Below are positions 19,279 through 28,064 of a stretch of DNA of 59,016 nucleotides, in pieces. The DNA is from Rubripirellula sp. Lineage in GTDB: Bacteria > Planctomycetota > Planctomycetia > Pirellulales > Pirellulaceae. Made by a program: the position numbers and the translations under genes. Each line of letters begins with the position of its first letter. Positions within the stretch are counted from its first letter, which is position 1. The notes below the pieces were generated by a model. That model ran no database searches, had not been told where the DNA came from, and saw only the letters and a program-made list of their open reading frames with translations. The stretch lies in contig JAAXIK010000321.1 in the NCBI GenBank assembly GCA_012270385.1, forward strand, positions 1-59,016, read 5' to 3'.

Positions 19279-19778
19279 TACATTGCCAGCATTGGCCAAT
19301 GTCTCGTTTCCTTCATCCAAGTGCGTGGTTGACCCAGATGACCAAGTGAATGCTGTCTGGGCTCGTGAACAAAACGCCGTCACTACCTGTCGCTCTGCCC
19401 AATGCAGTGTATCCATCTCCCAAGCCTTGGCCCAAGACATCTTTTGGTTTGTGGCCGGTGGATTGATCGAGACTTGGCTGTAATGAATCCCCTCATCTGG
19501 AGGTCGATCTCTTATCTTTTCGGTCGGGTAATTAGCAGGAATCGAAGATTTTTTTTGGACGAAAAGCCACCCTTAGACCTCTGCGACAACGTGTGAGGTA
19601 TCGAAAATCACTGTTCTGGGTAATTGTCCACACCAGAGAGGGGAAAGGGGCTGACGCTTTGGGAATTGACAATCACTCCATCCACCGACAACCCTGTTGG
19701 GCCAATTTGCGTCCGGGACATGCAAACCCACTCTGCATGTTAAGGCACGCCTTTCCTACTCGAACCCAAAGATGCTGC
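19279..19778. other. Intergenic region between divergent genes
   Basis: 500 bases separate the start of the AsmA-like gene (minus) and rpe (plus), so both promoters should lie here. An A/T-rich patch with an eight-T run lies at about 19547-19556. Open frames continue from each side (19440 on the minus strand, 19593 on the plus strand), but they lack coding character. I cannot name a regulatory site. Confidence 0.5.
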
Positions 19779-20492
19779 ATGGCGACCAATGCACTCGAAG
19801 AGATTCGATCCGCGTCACCGGCAATTCTCCCGAGCTTCCTACGCTGCGATTTTGGCGATTTGAGCGGTGAATTGAGTCGGCTCGGCGAAGCGGGGGCACA
19901 AGTCCTACATCTTGATGTGATGGATGGGCATTTTGTGCCCAATCTCACGTATGGAATGCCTATCGTTGAAGGTTTGCGAAAACATACAAACCTCCCTATC
20001 GACGTACATCTGATGATCAGCGATCCCTTGGCTTATGCGAAGCCGATGGTGGATGCTGGGGCCGATTTACTAACTTTTCATATTGAGTCCGTCTCTCCAG
20101 AGAAAGCACTGGATGTGGCTGGCGCGATTCGAGACTTGGGAGTAGCGGTCGGAATAGCGTTGAATCCCGAGACACCGTTATCCACCATCACCCAATGCTT
20201 GCCCCATGTGGATATGGCATTGGTTATGAGCGTGGAAGCTGGGTTTGGCGGGCAGCAGTTCAATCCTATCGCACTGGAAAAATTACGAAGTCTCCGTCAG
20301 TCCTGTCCCGATCTTTTGTTGCAAATTGATGGTGGTATCGATCCATCCACAATCCATTCAGCTCGACAAGCGGGCTGTGATCTTTTTGTAGTGGGCTCCG
20401 CGATCTTCAATCATCAAGACTACGGAAAAGCCTTTAGGGAGCTTGAGTCAGCGATGCACGGAGATGGCAGTAATCAGGGAATCAACGGCTGA
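19779..20492 (+). CDS. rpe: Ribulose-phosphate 3-epimerase
   Basis: 237 residues, a TIM barrel that interconverts ribulose 5-phosphate and xylulose 5-phosphate. Motifs in order: ILPSFLRCDFGDL, the HLDVMDGHFVPNLTYG metal/active-site block, IDVHLMISDP, FHIES, GIALNPETP, MSVEAGFGGQQF and LQIDGGID. All catalytic blocks are intact. Strand one has LRCDF where many homologues have LSADF, a mild change. The start is ATG 19779; the 62 in-frame residues upstream do not look coding. The stop codon shares its last base with the ATG of the next gene, indicating translational coupling. Confidence 0.95.
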   Translation: MATNALEEIRSASPAILPSFLRCDFGDLSGELSRLGEAGAQVLHLDVMDGHFVPNLTYGMPIVEGLRKHTNLPIDVHLMISDPLAYAKPMVDAGADLLTFHIESVSPEKALDVAGAIRDLGVAVGIALNPETPLSTITQCLPHVDMALVMSVEAGFGGQQFNPIALEKLRSLRQSCPDLLLQIDGGIDPSTIHSARQAGCDLFVVGSAIFNHQDYGKAFRELESAMHGDGSNQGING

Positions 20493-21088
20493 TGATCTCA
20501 CGAACGAAGCAGTTGGGTCGTGTCCTGTTGGTTAGACCTGGAGCCACGGAATTCGATGAACAGGGCAGAATGAAAGGCTCATTGGATATGCCGATGAGTG
20601 AAAAAGGCCATGCGCAAGTAGATGAACTCGCAGAGCAACTGAATCGGTTCCATTTACACACGATTTACACCGCGCCCTGCGAATCCGCTCGAGAGACGGC
20701 AGAGCGGCTTGCTCGTGACCGTTCTGATGCGCGAATCAAGGTGATCGATTCTTTGCGGAATGTGGATCACGGTTTGTGGCATGGCAAATTAATCGCAGAA
20801 GTCCAGCAGAAGCTGCCGAGGATCTATAAGCAAGGGCAAGACTCGCCGACCGATATATGTCCTCCGGGTGGCGAATCGATACGTGACGCCCGCAACCGAG
20901 TGCTGAAGGCTGTGCAGAAGATACTCAAAAAAAGCAGCGACCCCTTCATCACCATCGTCATACCAGAACCTTTGGCATCGGTCGTTCATGGTCTTCTGAA
21001 TGGTGAAGAGGTCATGGATTTCTGGGGGGCTGAGACCGATTCAGGTCGCTGGGAGCTCATCGAGTCCGTGGATATGCTTTCCAGCTGA
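20492..21088 (+). CDS. Histidine-phosphatase-superfamily protein lacking both catalytic histidines
   Basis: 198 residues with the overall phosphoglycerate-mutase/SixA fold: LLVRPGATEFDEQGRMKGS, then GHAQVDELAEQL, IYTAPCESARETAERL and a Pro/Gly-rich GGESIRDARNRV block. In active members the first motif is RHG; here it reads RPG (15-17), so the phosphorylated His is Pro. The second catalytic His (usually VxHG near the end) is also replaced, giving IVIPEP (P158). A normal phosphatase or mutase reaction is therefore not expected. It may bind a phosphorylated ligand, perhaps with Rpe, to which it is coupled by a one-base overlap. The fold call is firm; the role is unknown. Confidence 0.83.
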   Translation: MISRTKQLGRVLLVRPGATEFDEQGRMKGSLDMPMSEKGHAQVDELAEQLNRFHLHTIYTAPCESARETAERLARDRSDARIKVIDSLRNVDHGLWHGKLIAEVQQKLPRIYKQGQDSPTDICPPGGESIRDARNRVLKAVQKILKKSSDPFITIVIPEPLASVVHGLLNGEEVMDFWGAETDSGRWELIESVDMLSS

Positions 21089-21388
21089 ATAGGTTGGCCC
21101 CCTTTTTATTCTGCCCATCCAATCCCAATTCGATGTTCCTGGGCTTCCATTTGAGTAATGCGAATAGCTCACGTGGGGGGTTTAGGGGCCGTTGGTGGGA
21201 AGATACGGATCGTAAGAAGCAAAGTAGATGAGATCCGTCAATCCTTCGGGCTTTCTGCCTCGAGTTTTACTCGAATACAATAAACGCCGATCTACAATGA
21301 GTACGTCGAAGTATTCAGAGCGTTTTCTCAGTACATGCGACGTTCAGCGTTCTACATTTTCAAACCATCTGGCCAAGGATTTACCGTG
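21089..21388. other. Upstream region of the DUF1549/sigma-factor operon
   Basis: 300 bases without a convincing gene. The stretch just after the phosphatase-like gene has a short C-run followed by T's (about 21097-21106), but no stem that would make a clear terminator. The segment 21150-21380 should hold the promoter of the four-gene operon. I could not pick a sigma-factor-specific element by eye, so autoregulation is undecided. Confidence 0.45.
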
Positions 21389-23032
21389 ATGAGTCGATTT
21401 GCACCCATCGCTCTTGCTGCATTTCTTCCCCTGTTTGCCGATGCGGCAGATTTGGTGAAGCCGCCTCAAGTTGCCATGATCGATCAAATGATCGAGCAGG
21501 GTTGGGATAGCTTTGAAATCAAGCCAGCTGCCGTGGCTGAAGATGAGCAATGGTGCCGACGCGTCTTCTTAGACATCATCGGTCGGATTCCCACCGGGGA
21601 GGAGTTGGGCGAGTTCATGGAAGGGTCCAGGCATGACAGACGCCGTGAGCTTGTTGAAAGACTTTTGCATGATGATCGCTACACCGAAGAATATGCAGGC
21701 CATTGGTCTACCGTTTGGACAAATATTCTGATTGGTCGTAGCGGAGGTAACGAACGCGGGTCCATGATCTCTCGGGATGGCATGCAAAAATACCTTCGGG
21801 ATTCTTTTGCACGTAATAAGCCTTATGACACGCTTGTCCGGGAACTTGTCACTGCTAGCGGCTCGACGAAACCCGGAACCGAAAATTTCAATGGAGCAGT
21901 CAATTTTCTGGTCGACAAGGTGAACGAAGAAAAGGCGGTGCTGGCTACGAGTAGTACCTCAAGGATTTTTCTTGGTCAGCAAGTGCAGTGCACGCAGTGC
22001 CACAATCACCCGTTCAATCAGTGGAAGCAGCAAATGTTTTGGGAGTTTAACTCCTTCTTCAGACAGACCCGTTCACTGCGACGGTTTGTTGATGGAACTC
22101 GCGATATCGATCATGCAGAATTAATCGATCAAGACTTCGCTGGTGAAGCGAATCAAGCCGAGGACGCTCTGATCTTTTATGAACTTCGTAACGGTTTAAC
22201 GAAGGTAGCTTACCCTGTCTTCACCGATGGTACTGAGATTCCCAAGAGCGGCTTTGTCAGTGATGTCAACCGTCGAGAGGAGTTAGCAACATTGATGCTG
22301 GATAGCGAATACCTCGATAAAATGGTCGTCAACCGAATGTGGTCAATGTTCCTAGGGTTTGGTTTCACTAAGCCTGTCGACGATCTTGGTCCCCACAATC
22401 CAGCTTCCCACCCAGAACTACTCGCTGAACTGGCTAAAGCTTTTCGCGCTAGCAGTTACAACCTGAAGGACCTGATCACTTGGATCACACTGAGCCGACC
22501 CTATGGCCTTGCTCCTGTGTTGGGAACTAGCAACGAAATTGATGACCCGTCGATCGGTGAGATGCCAAAGTTTTCACGTTTCTATTTGAGACAAATGAGT
22601 GCAGAGCAGCTTTATCAATCGATGATCGCCGCAACGGACGCAGCATCAAGCGGTTCCTACGAGCAGCAGGAGCAAGAGCGTCGTAAGTGGTTGAGTCAGT
22701 TTGTTGTTGCTTTCGGTACTGATGAAGGTGATGAGGCAACTACCTTCAATGGTTCGATCCCACAAGCATTAATGCTCTTCAACGGAGACTTAACAAAGAA
22801 AGCAACCAACACCGGCCGTGGAGCATACATCGATCGATTGGCGTCCTCGGGGAAAAGTCCCGTAGAACGACTCAATTACCTATTTATGAATGGATTGGCC
22901 AGAAGGCCAACCGTCAATGAAAAGAAAGTCGCCTCTGCCCTGCTCCGCTCTCGTGGCGGCGATGAAAAGGAAATGCTGCAGGACATGTGGTGGGCAATTC
23001 TGAACAGTAATGAGTTCATCATGCAGCACTAA
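21389..23032 (+). CDS. DUF1549/DUF1553 secreted cytochrome-like protein
   Basis: 547 residues from ATG 21389, which opens a clean signal peptide (SRFAPIALAAFLPLFADAAD). DUF1549 follows, with the FLDIIGRIPTGEEL and RRRELVERLLHDDRYTEEYA patterns and a CTQCH site (about 201-205) inside QCTQCHNHPFNQW, suited to covalent c-type heme. The C-terminal half is DUF1553 (NRMWSMFLGFGFTKPVDDLG, then HPELLAELAKAFRAS). These paired domains are a planctomycete/verrucomicrobial speciality and usually travel with DUF1501 genes, as here; their biochemical role is not established. This is the first gene of an apparent operon: DUF1501 follows after 86 bases, then the ECF sigma factor. Confidence 0.92.
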   Translation: MSRFAPIALAAFLPLFADAADLVKPPQVAMIDQMIEQGWDSFEIKPAAVAEDEQWCRRVFLDIIGRIPTGEELGEFMEGSRHDRRRELVERLLHDDRYTEEYAGHWSTVWTNILIGRSGGNERGSMISRDGMQKYLRDSFARNKPYDTLVRELVTASGSTKPGTENFNGAVNFLVDKVNEEKAVLATSSTSRIFLGQQVQCTQCHNHPFNQWKQQMFWEFNSFFRQTRSLRRFVDGTRDIDHAELIDQDFAGEANQAEDALIFYELRNGLTKVAYPVFTDGTEIPKSGFVSDVNRREELATLMLDSEYLDKMVVNRMWSMFLGFGFTKPVDDLGPHNPASHPELLAELAKAFRASSYNLKDLITWITLSRPYGLAPVLGTSNEIDDPSIGEMPKFSRFYLRQMSAEQLYQSMIAATDAASSGSYEQQEQERRKWLSQFVVAFGTDEGDEATTFNGSIPQALMLFNGDLTKKATNTGRGAYIDRLASSGKSPVERLNYLFMNGLARRPTVNEKKVASALLRSRGGDEKEMLQDMWWAILNSNEFIMQH

Positions 23033-23118
23033 ACGTTCAACTAGAGTCCTGACCCAACCCAACTAAATTTACGAATCACCGGCAAGTAAGAGCCAACCCT
23101 CAAACGGAAGGTTTTAAG

Positions 23119-24390
23119 ATGACAATGAACTGGCAAACCCCGACTGGAATGACCCGACGACACTTCATGCAGCACTTAGCCGGATCTTCGGCCGCGGTGA
23201 CCGCATCGATGACAATGGGTAACGCTCTCTACGCAAACGCTGAAGAGTTGAAAAAGAACCACAAGTCGGCAATTCTGCTTTGGATGGGTGGTGGTCCGGC
23301 TACGATCGATATCTGGGATCTCAAGCCTGGTGCTGCCACTGGAGGACCTTTCCGGCCCATTTCGACGTCCGGAGATCTTCAGATTTGTGAGCACATGCCA
23401 ATGGTTGCTCAGCAGATGCATAATCTTTCTGTTGTTCGCAGCATGTCGACCCGTGAAGCTGATCACAATCGCGGACGTTACTACATGCACACCGGGTTTG
23501 TTCCAAATCCCAATATTGAGCATCCCAGCTATGGTTCAGTGATCGCGCATGAAACACTGGATCAGCGTCCTGAACTCGAAATCCCACCTTTCGTATCGAT
23601 TGGCGGTGCGAGTGCGGGGCCAGGTTTCTTGGGAATGGCTTGGGCTCCGTTTTCGGTGACAAGCAACGGTCGAATTCGTAACCTCGAAATGAAGCTGGAA
23701 GACAGTCGTTTGCGAGAGCGCATGTACGCGTTGGAAATGATCGAGACTGGCTTTGCCAAACGAACTCGTGACGTTCCAGCCTTTGAACACGCGAAGGTCT
23801 TGAAAAAGACTTTCGATCTGATGACCAGCTCACAGATGGAGGCTTTTCGTGTCGAAAAAGAACCTGAAGAAGTTAAAGAACGTTATGGGACCGATGGTTT
23901 CGGCCAAGGGTGTTTGTTAGCGAGGCGTCTCGTCGAATCGGGAGTTCCATTTGTGGAGGTCGATCTCGGTGGCTGGGATAACCACAATGGTATTCATAAC
24001 ATTCTCAAAGATAACAAGTTGCCACAACTCGATCGTGCCATGAGTGCATTGATGGAGGATTTGGAGCAGCGAGAATTGATCAAGGACACCGTAGTGATCT
24101 GGATGGGTGAGTTCGGGCGAACTCCTCGCATCAACCAGAATGCAGGCCGTGACCATTTCGCGAGAGCTTGGTCTTGCGTTGTCGGTGGCGGCGATCTGAA
24201 AGGTGGCTTAGCTGTTGGGGCAACCAATAGTGATGGTACAGCTGTCGATACAGAGCCTTTCAGCAGTGAAGATCTGATGACAACCGTTTGCAAGGGATTG
24301 GGTATCTCGACGGAGAAAACCTATACCAGTAAGAACGGTCGTCCAATGAAGATCGCAGGCGGCGGAAAAATCATTAGTGAACTAGTGTGA
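23119..24390 (+). CDS. DUF1501-domain secreted protein
   Basis: 423 residues. The N terminus has a Tat-type signal (MTRRHFMQHLAGSSAAVTAS), so it is probably exported folded. The rest is DUF1501, a sulfatase/alkaline-phosphatase-like fold: ILLWMGGGPATIDIWDLKP near the start, then VDLGGWDNH and VVIWMGEFGRTPRIN, with RDHFARAWSCVVGGG late. These blocks contain candidate metal-binding Asp/His residues. A GGAAGG Shine-Dalgarno lies at 23106-23111. It lies between the DUF1549/DUF1553 gene and the sigma factor gene, which starts 4 bases after its stop. Biochemical role unknown; co-occurrence with DUF1549/DUF1553 proteins is a family trait. Confidence 0.93.
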   Translation: MTMNWQTPTGMTRRHFMQHLAGSSAAVTASMTMGNALYANAEELKKNHKSAILLWMGGGPATIDIWDLKPGAATGGPFRPISTSGDLQICEHMPMVAQQMHNLSVVRSMSTREADHNRGRYYMHTGFVPNPNIEHPSYGSVIAHETLDQRPELEIPPFVSIGGASAGPGFLGMAWAPFSVTSNGRIRNLEMKLEDSRLRERMYALEMIETGFAKRTRDVPAFEHAKVLKKTFDLMTSSQMEAFRVEKEPEEVKERYGTDGFGQGCLLARRLVESGVPFVEVDLGGWDNHNGIHNILKDNKLPQLDRAMSALMEDLEQRELIKDTVVIWMGEFGRTPRINQNAGRDHFARAWSCVVGGGDLKGGLAVGATNSDGTAVDTEPFSSEDLMTTVCKGLGISTEKTYTSKNGRPMKIAGGGKIISELV

Positions 24391-24394
24391 GCCA

Positions 24395-25000
24395 TTGAGT
24401 GCTAACTCGCCTGATCAGGATGATCCAATCACAATCGCTGACGGCCAAGAAAGTTTGAGTCATCAGGCTTCAGGACGCAGCGATGAGCTTAGTGCGGCAC
24501 AGCTCGTGGCAAAGCATCAGCATGGCATATGGAGATACTTGCGTATGCTGGGATGTGACGCCGCAACCGCTGATGACTTGACTCAAGAAACCTTTCTCAA
24601 AGTTTTACGTAGTCGGGGATTTCAGCAACATAGTGATGCCGCCACTTCGAGTTATCTGAGACGAACAGCCTATCACCTACTCGTATCGCTTCATCGTAAA
24701 ATGGGGCGAATGAAATCTGTACCTGATTTGCAGTTTATTGATCAGATATGGGACCGTTGGGCAGGTAAAGATCTCAGTGGGGACAAAGCCATCGACGCTT
24801 TGAGGCAATGTCTTCATGGATTGACTGACAGAGCGAGATTATCGTTGAGAATGCGATTCGCTAATAATTCAAGCCGCACCGAAATTGCTGATGCGTTAAA
24901 AATCAGCGAGCATGGTGCAAGAAATCTGATGCAGAGAGCAAAAAAACAATTGCGACAGTGTGTGGAGGAGACGTTGAAGCAGGATAGTCATGTCAGATGA
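24395..25000 (+). CDS. ECF-type RNA polymerase sigma factor
   Basis: 201 residues with both required sigma regions. Region 2 is at about 38-80 (KHQHGIWRYLRMLG, then ADDLTQETFLKVLR, the core-binding and -10 recognition helix). Region 4 is at about 140-185 (RLSLRMRFANNSSRTEIADA, then a helix-turn-helix in SEHGARNLMQRAKKQL). The start appears to be TTG 24395, 4 bases after the DUF1501 stop; no ATG or GTG fits region 2. The 3' end overlaps the next gene by 11 bases, the usual arrangement of an ECF sigma with its anti-sigma factor. It probably directs transcription of envelope genes, possibly including its own operon. Confidence 0.9.
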   Translation: MSANSPDQDDPITIADGQESLSHQASGRSDELSAAQLVAKHQHGIWRYLRMLGCDAATADDLTQETFLKVLRSRGFQQHSDAATSSYLRRTAYHLLVSLHRKMGRMKSVPDLQFIDQIWDRWAGKDLSGDKAIDALRQCLHGLTDRARLSLRMRFANNSSRTEIADALKISEHGARNLMQRAKKQLRQCVEETLKQDSHVR

Positions 25001-26900
25001 AGTAAATCAAGCTGACGAGCAGGCATTTGATGCTCTGCTTGCTGAAACGTTGGGTGGATTGAATCCTCCTGATTTGAGTGGAATCGTGCTGGATCGACTC
25101 GAGTCGGATTCTCAGGTTCGTATCGACGACTTTGTAATTGAAACGGCGCTAGCCGATGCTCCCCTAAAAGCAACTCATCCCAAAATGCGCTGGAGCGTAT
25201 TGACAACGTTCGCTGCCGTGGCGGCAACTCTGCTGTGGCTGATGGTGGGCATCAACTCCGACACCGATGGAGATACGGCGACTAAGACTGCTTCAGATCC
25301 GAGTCCTACTGCTGGTAACGAAACTCTGGTTGAGGTGGAGAAGAACGATGAGTCTCGGAACGTACCGGACAAGAAGCCTGCTAAGCCGCTCCGGGGTATA
25401 CCCTTATTGGTGGATGATGATCCGACAAGCGAGCGATCCCAGTCGGATGGCTCTGCAATTAACGTCGTTCAATCGACTGGTGATTTACCAGGATTAGATG
25501 CAATTGCCCGCGATTTGCATGATGCGTTTTTTCAGTATTGGGATGCCGTTGGGGTTGAACCAACCAAAGCCATGTCAGATCAAGAGGCAACCCAACGTCT
25601 GGCGGGTCGAATCGACTTGAGGCTACCCGAAGAACTTTTAGGTGATCCCGACGGGATGCAAGTGTATTTCACGTCCGAGTCGAATGCGGCACGGCTTGCG
25701 TCTGCTTGGCTTAGGCAAATTACGCGTGAAGGGGTTCGTCGCATCTCAGAACAAGATCGTGAATCATTGAATCTGGAGCTTGCCAAATGTATTGAAGGAT
25801 CTCATTCCTTTGATCGTACGCTTCTCAGTTGGATTGAAGGGCAAAACCCGCGGTCTGCTGCTTTCCACCAAGCCATGGGATCTCCGGGCAAAGTTTCAAC
25901 AGTCAATCACCTGGCGAAGTTAACCATGAACGTGGATCTCCGGTGCGTCAGGTGCCATGACTCAAAAATTGATGGTAATGGCCAGCAGGCTGAATACTGG
26001 CAGTTTGCTGCCCTACTCAAATCAGCGGTACCCAATAAATCCGCGAAGGTAAACGGTCAAAAACAAGAAAACGAACGGAAGCAGAATTCAGGTATTTTTT
26101 ATGAGTTAACTGACGGCCGGCAACGATTGGCGGAGCCAGGAGTTTCCCCAAAATGGGTTGGTCAATCAGATGAACGGAGGGTTCAATCTGTCAAAGAGTG
26201 GGCTGACGCTTTATCCGGCTCGAAAGCTTTGGCACATGGCGTGGTGAACTCTCTCTGGGAGTTTGTGTATGGCATGCCATTGGACGGGCGTGTTGTAGAT
26301 CCGGTAACCGCTCCCCATGACGCAATTTTAGAGTCCATCGAAGAGAGATTGGCCCGTGATTTGATTCAATCGAACTTCAATATTGCCCGAACGCTTGCGT
26401 TGGTTATTGCCTCGCCTGTATCTCGGCGTTCCGTCCCGGAGATTTTTGGTGATGGAAACTCTGCGTTGGTAAGTAGCGAGGAAAGGGCAGTTGCGAGCGA
26501 TTCAATTAATGCATTTGCGGCATCCGCCCCAGTCACAAAAAGAATGACGATCGCACGTCGAGTTGACCAAGCAGCACGGTCGATCGGTGTCAAAATTGAC
26601 GCTACTAATCCTGCATTTGTTGCACAAGCAAACAATTCATCAAGCACTCCATCGCGAAATGGAGTGAAAGATAAAACACTCTCAGTCAAAGATGATTTTC
26701 CAACAAACGGTGAGCAATTACCGGTGCAGTGGCTCAAATTGCTGCCTCTTCAGCAAAGCCGGCTTGACCATTTGGCTTACCTCGCTGGCTATGATGACCT
26801 GCCATCGGAGGTAAGAGAGCTTGTTGAAATGATGGAAGAGGACACAGAAAAAGATAGGAACCTTACTTTGCAACGAGTTTGGTGGATGATCCGACCCTAG
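24990..26900 (+). CDS. Putative anti-sigma factor fused to a DUF1549/DUF1553-like cytochrome domain
   Basis: 636 residues. A short acidic cytoplasmic N-terminal part (1-65, with FDALLAETLGGLNPPDLS) precedes one membrane helix (about 68-87, SVLTTFAAVAATLLWLMVGI). After a Ser/Thr/Asp-rich linker comes a large outer domain. That domain contains a CVRCH site (319-323), fit for c-type heme, and a DUF1553-like part (NSLWEFVYGMPLDGRVVDPV, then later SRRSVPE). The gene overlaps the ECF sigma gene by 11 bases, the position of an anti-sigma factor. The inferred arrangement is a cytoplasmic sigma-binding segment tethered to a heme-binding sensor outside the membrane. The anti-sigma role rests on context and topology; no zinc-binding anti-sigma motif (HxxxCxxC) is present. 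Confidence 0.8.
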   Translation: MSDEVNQADEQAFDALLAETLGGLNPPDLSGIVLDRLESDSQVRIDDFVIETALADAPLKATHPKMRWSVLTTFAAVAATLLWLMVGINSDTDGDTATKTASDPSPTAGNETLVEVEKNDESRNVPDKKPAKPLRGIPLLVDDDPTSERSQSDGSAINVVQSTGDLPGLDAIARDLHDAFFQYWDAVGVEPTKAMSDQEATQRLAGRIDLRLPEELLGDPDGMQVYFTSESNAARLASAWLRQITREGVRRISEQDRESLNLELAKCIEGSHSFDRTLLSWIEGQNPRSAAFHQAMGSPGKVSTVNHLAKLTMNVDLRCVRCHDSKIDGNGQQAEYWQFAALLKSAVPNKSAKVNGQKQENERKQNSGIFYELTDGRQRLAEPGVSPKWVGQSDERRVQSVKEWADALSGSKALAHGVVNSLWEFVYGMPLDGRVVDPVTAPHDAILESIEERLARDLIQSNFNIARTLALVIASPVSRRSVPEIFGDGNSALVSSEERAVASDSINAFAASAPVTKRMTIARRVDQAARSIGVKIDATNPAFVAQANNSSSTPSRNGVKDKTLSVKDDFPTNGEQLPVQWLKLLPLQQSRLDHLAYLAGYDDLPSEVRELVEMMEEDTEKDRNLTLQRVWWMIRP

Positions 26901-26912
26901 TTTTAAGAGATT

Positions 26913-26932
26913 TAACTTTCGATTGAAAGTTA
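26913..26932. terminator. Possible bidirectional terminator hairpin
   Basis: A perfect inverted repeat with an 8-base stem (TAACTTTC/GAAAGTTA) and GATT loop lies in the 34-base gap between two convergent stop codons (26900 and 26935). The stem is A/T-rich and the flanking U-runs are weak, so termination strength is uncertain. Confidence 0.45.
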
Positions 26933-26934
26933 GT

Positions 26935-27960
26935 TCAGCCACCAATGGCGTACATGGGACGCTCAGGTGGCTCGAAGGATGTGTCGTTTATCCCGTGAGC
27001 TCTAGCTTTCTTTTGGATGGATGCCTGGACGCAGTTCAAGATTTCAGTATCAGATGCTCCACCCCGAAGCTGATCCTTAAAGCTGACTTCATCTTGTGCA
27101 AACAGACAATTTCTTACTGCGCCATCCGCGGTGATGCGGAGTCGATTGCACTGACCACAAAATGGCTGAGTTACAGATCGAATGATTCCCACCCGATGTT
27201 TACCGACAAGGAAATCCTCAGAGGGTTGAGACAGATCCGTCTTGGTGATTGGTTGTATCGACCCGAATTGATCTTCGAGTATTTGTAGAATCTCATCTCC
27301 GCTTAGCACATCGTTTCGATGCCAGCTACGATCAGAATCGAGTGGCATGTACTCGATGAATCGCATGACCATTTGATTCCCTGATGCAAACTCAATTAAC
27401 CGACGTATTTCGTTTTCTGTGATACCTCGAATTGCCAGAGCATTCAATTTGATGCTGGAGAAACCGGCACGGATTGCCGCTTCAATCCCATCCAAAGTTT
27501 GTTGGAGTCCGGATCGACGGGTGATTCGCTTGAATGTATCTTCGGAGAGCGTGTCGAGGCTGATATTTAGCCTTTGAAGCCCCGCAGACCGTAATTGGAC
27601 TGCCTGTTCAGTGAGCAAGATACCATTAGTGGTTAAAGAAAGGTCTTGGAGGTTTGGGATCGATGATAGGCGCGCGATTAGGTTGTGCAAGTCCCTCCTT
27701 ACTAAGGGTTCGCCGCCGGTGATTCGAATCTCCCTGATCCCGCACCTCTGTACGAGTAGTCGTGCTACCCTTTCAATTTCCTCGAAAGTCAGGAGCTCAT
27801 CCTTCGGGAAAAACGCGGGGCTGTGCTCCGGCATGCAGTATGTGCATCGAAGATTGCAGCGATCAGTGACGCTGATCCTGAGGCTTGTGTGAAGCCGCCC
27901 AAAGGAGTCAACCAAAGGATTTGATGGTTCAGTGGAAACCTGTTTCGAATGATCTTCCAT
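26935..27960 (-). CDS. moaA: GTP 3',8-cyclase MoaA (molybdenum cofactor synthesis)
   Basis: 341 residues. This radical-SAM enzyme makes 3',8-cyclo-GTP, the first step of molybdopterin synthesis. The N-terminal iron-sulfur cluster motif is C35-x3-C39-x2-C42 in RCNLRCTYC. ITGGEPLVRRD and MRFIEYMPLD are conserved blocks. The C-terminal cluster is bound by CGQCNRLRIT and the following RNCLF. The protein ends in Gly-Gly, the flexible tail required for activity. Full length, no lesions. It converges with the sigma operon across a small hairpin. No other moa or moe gene is in the window, so the rest of the pathway must be elsewhere. Confidence 0.96.
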   Translation of the reverse strand: MEDHSKQVSTEPSNPLVDSFGRLHTSLRISVTDRCNLRCTYCMPEHSPAFFPKDELLTFEEIERVARLLVQRCGIREIRITGGEPLVRRDLHNLIARLSSIPNLQDLSLTTNGILLTEQAVQLRSAGLQRLNISLDTLSEDTFKRITRRSGLQQTLDGIEAAIRAGFSSIKLNALAIRGITENEIRRLIEFASGNQMVMRFIEYMPLDSDRSWHRNDVLSGDEILQILEDQFGSIQPITKTDLSQPSEDFLVGKHRVGIIRSVTQPFCGQCNRLRITADGAVRNCLFAQDEVSFKDQLRGGASDTEILNCVQASIQKKARAHGINDTSFEPPERPMYAIGG

Positions 27961-28064
27961 GTTTTTCTGAAGGCTATACTTTTAAGCAGTTAAATGGGTA
28001 CCAGTCTGCCAAGCAGTGGAAATGCATAGGCATGATCGTTTCATTTCTCACTTGCCTTTGCTCA

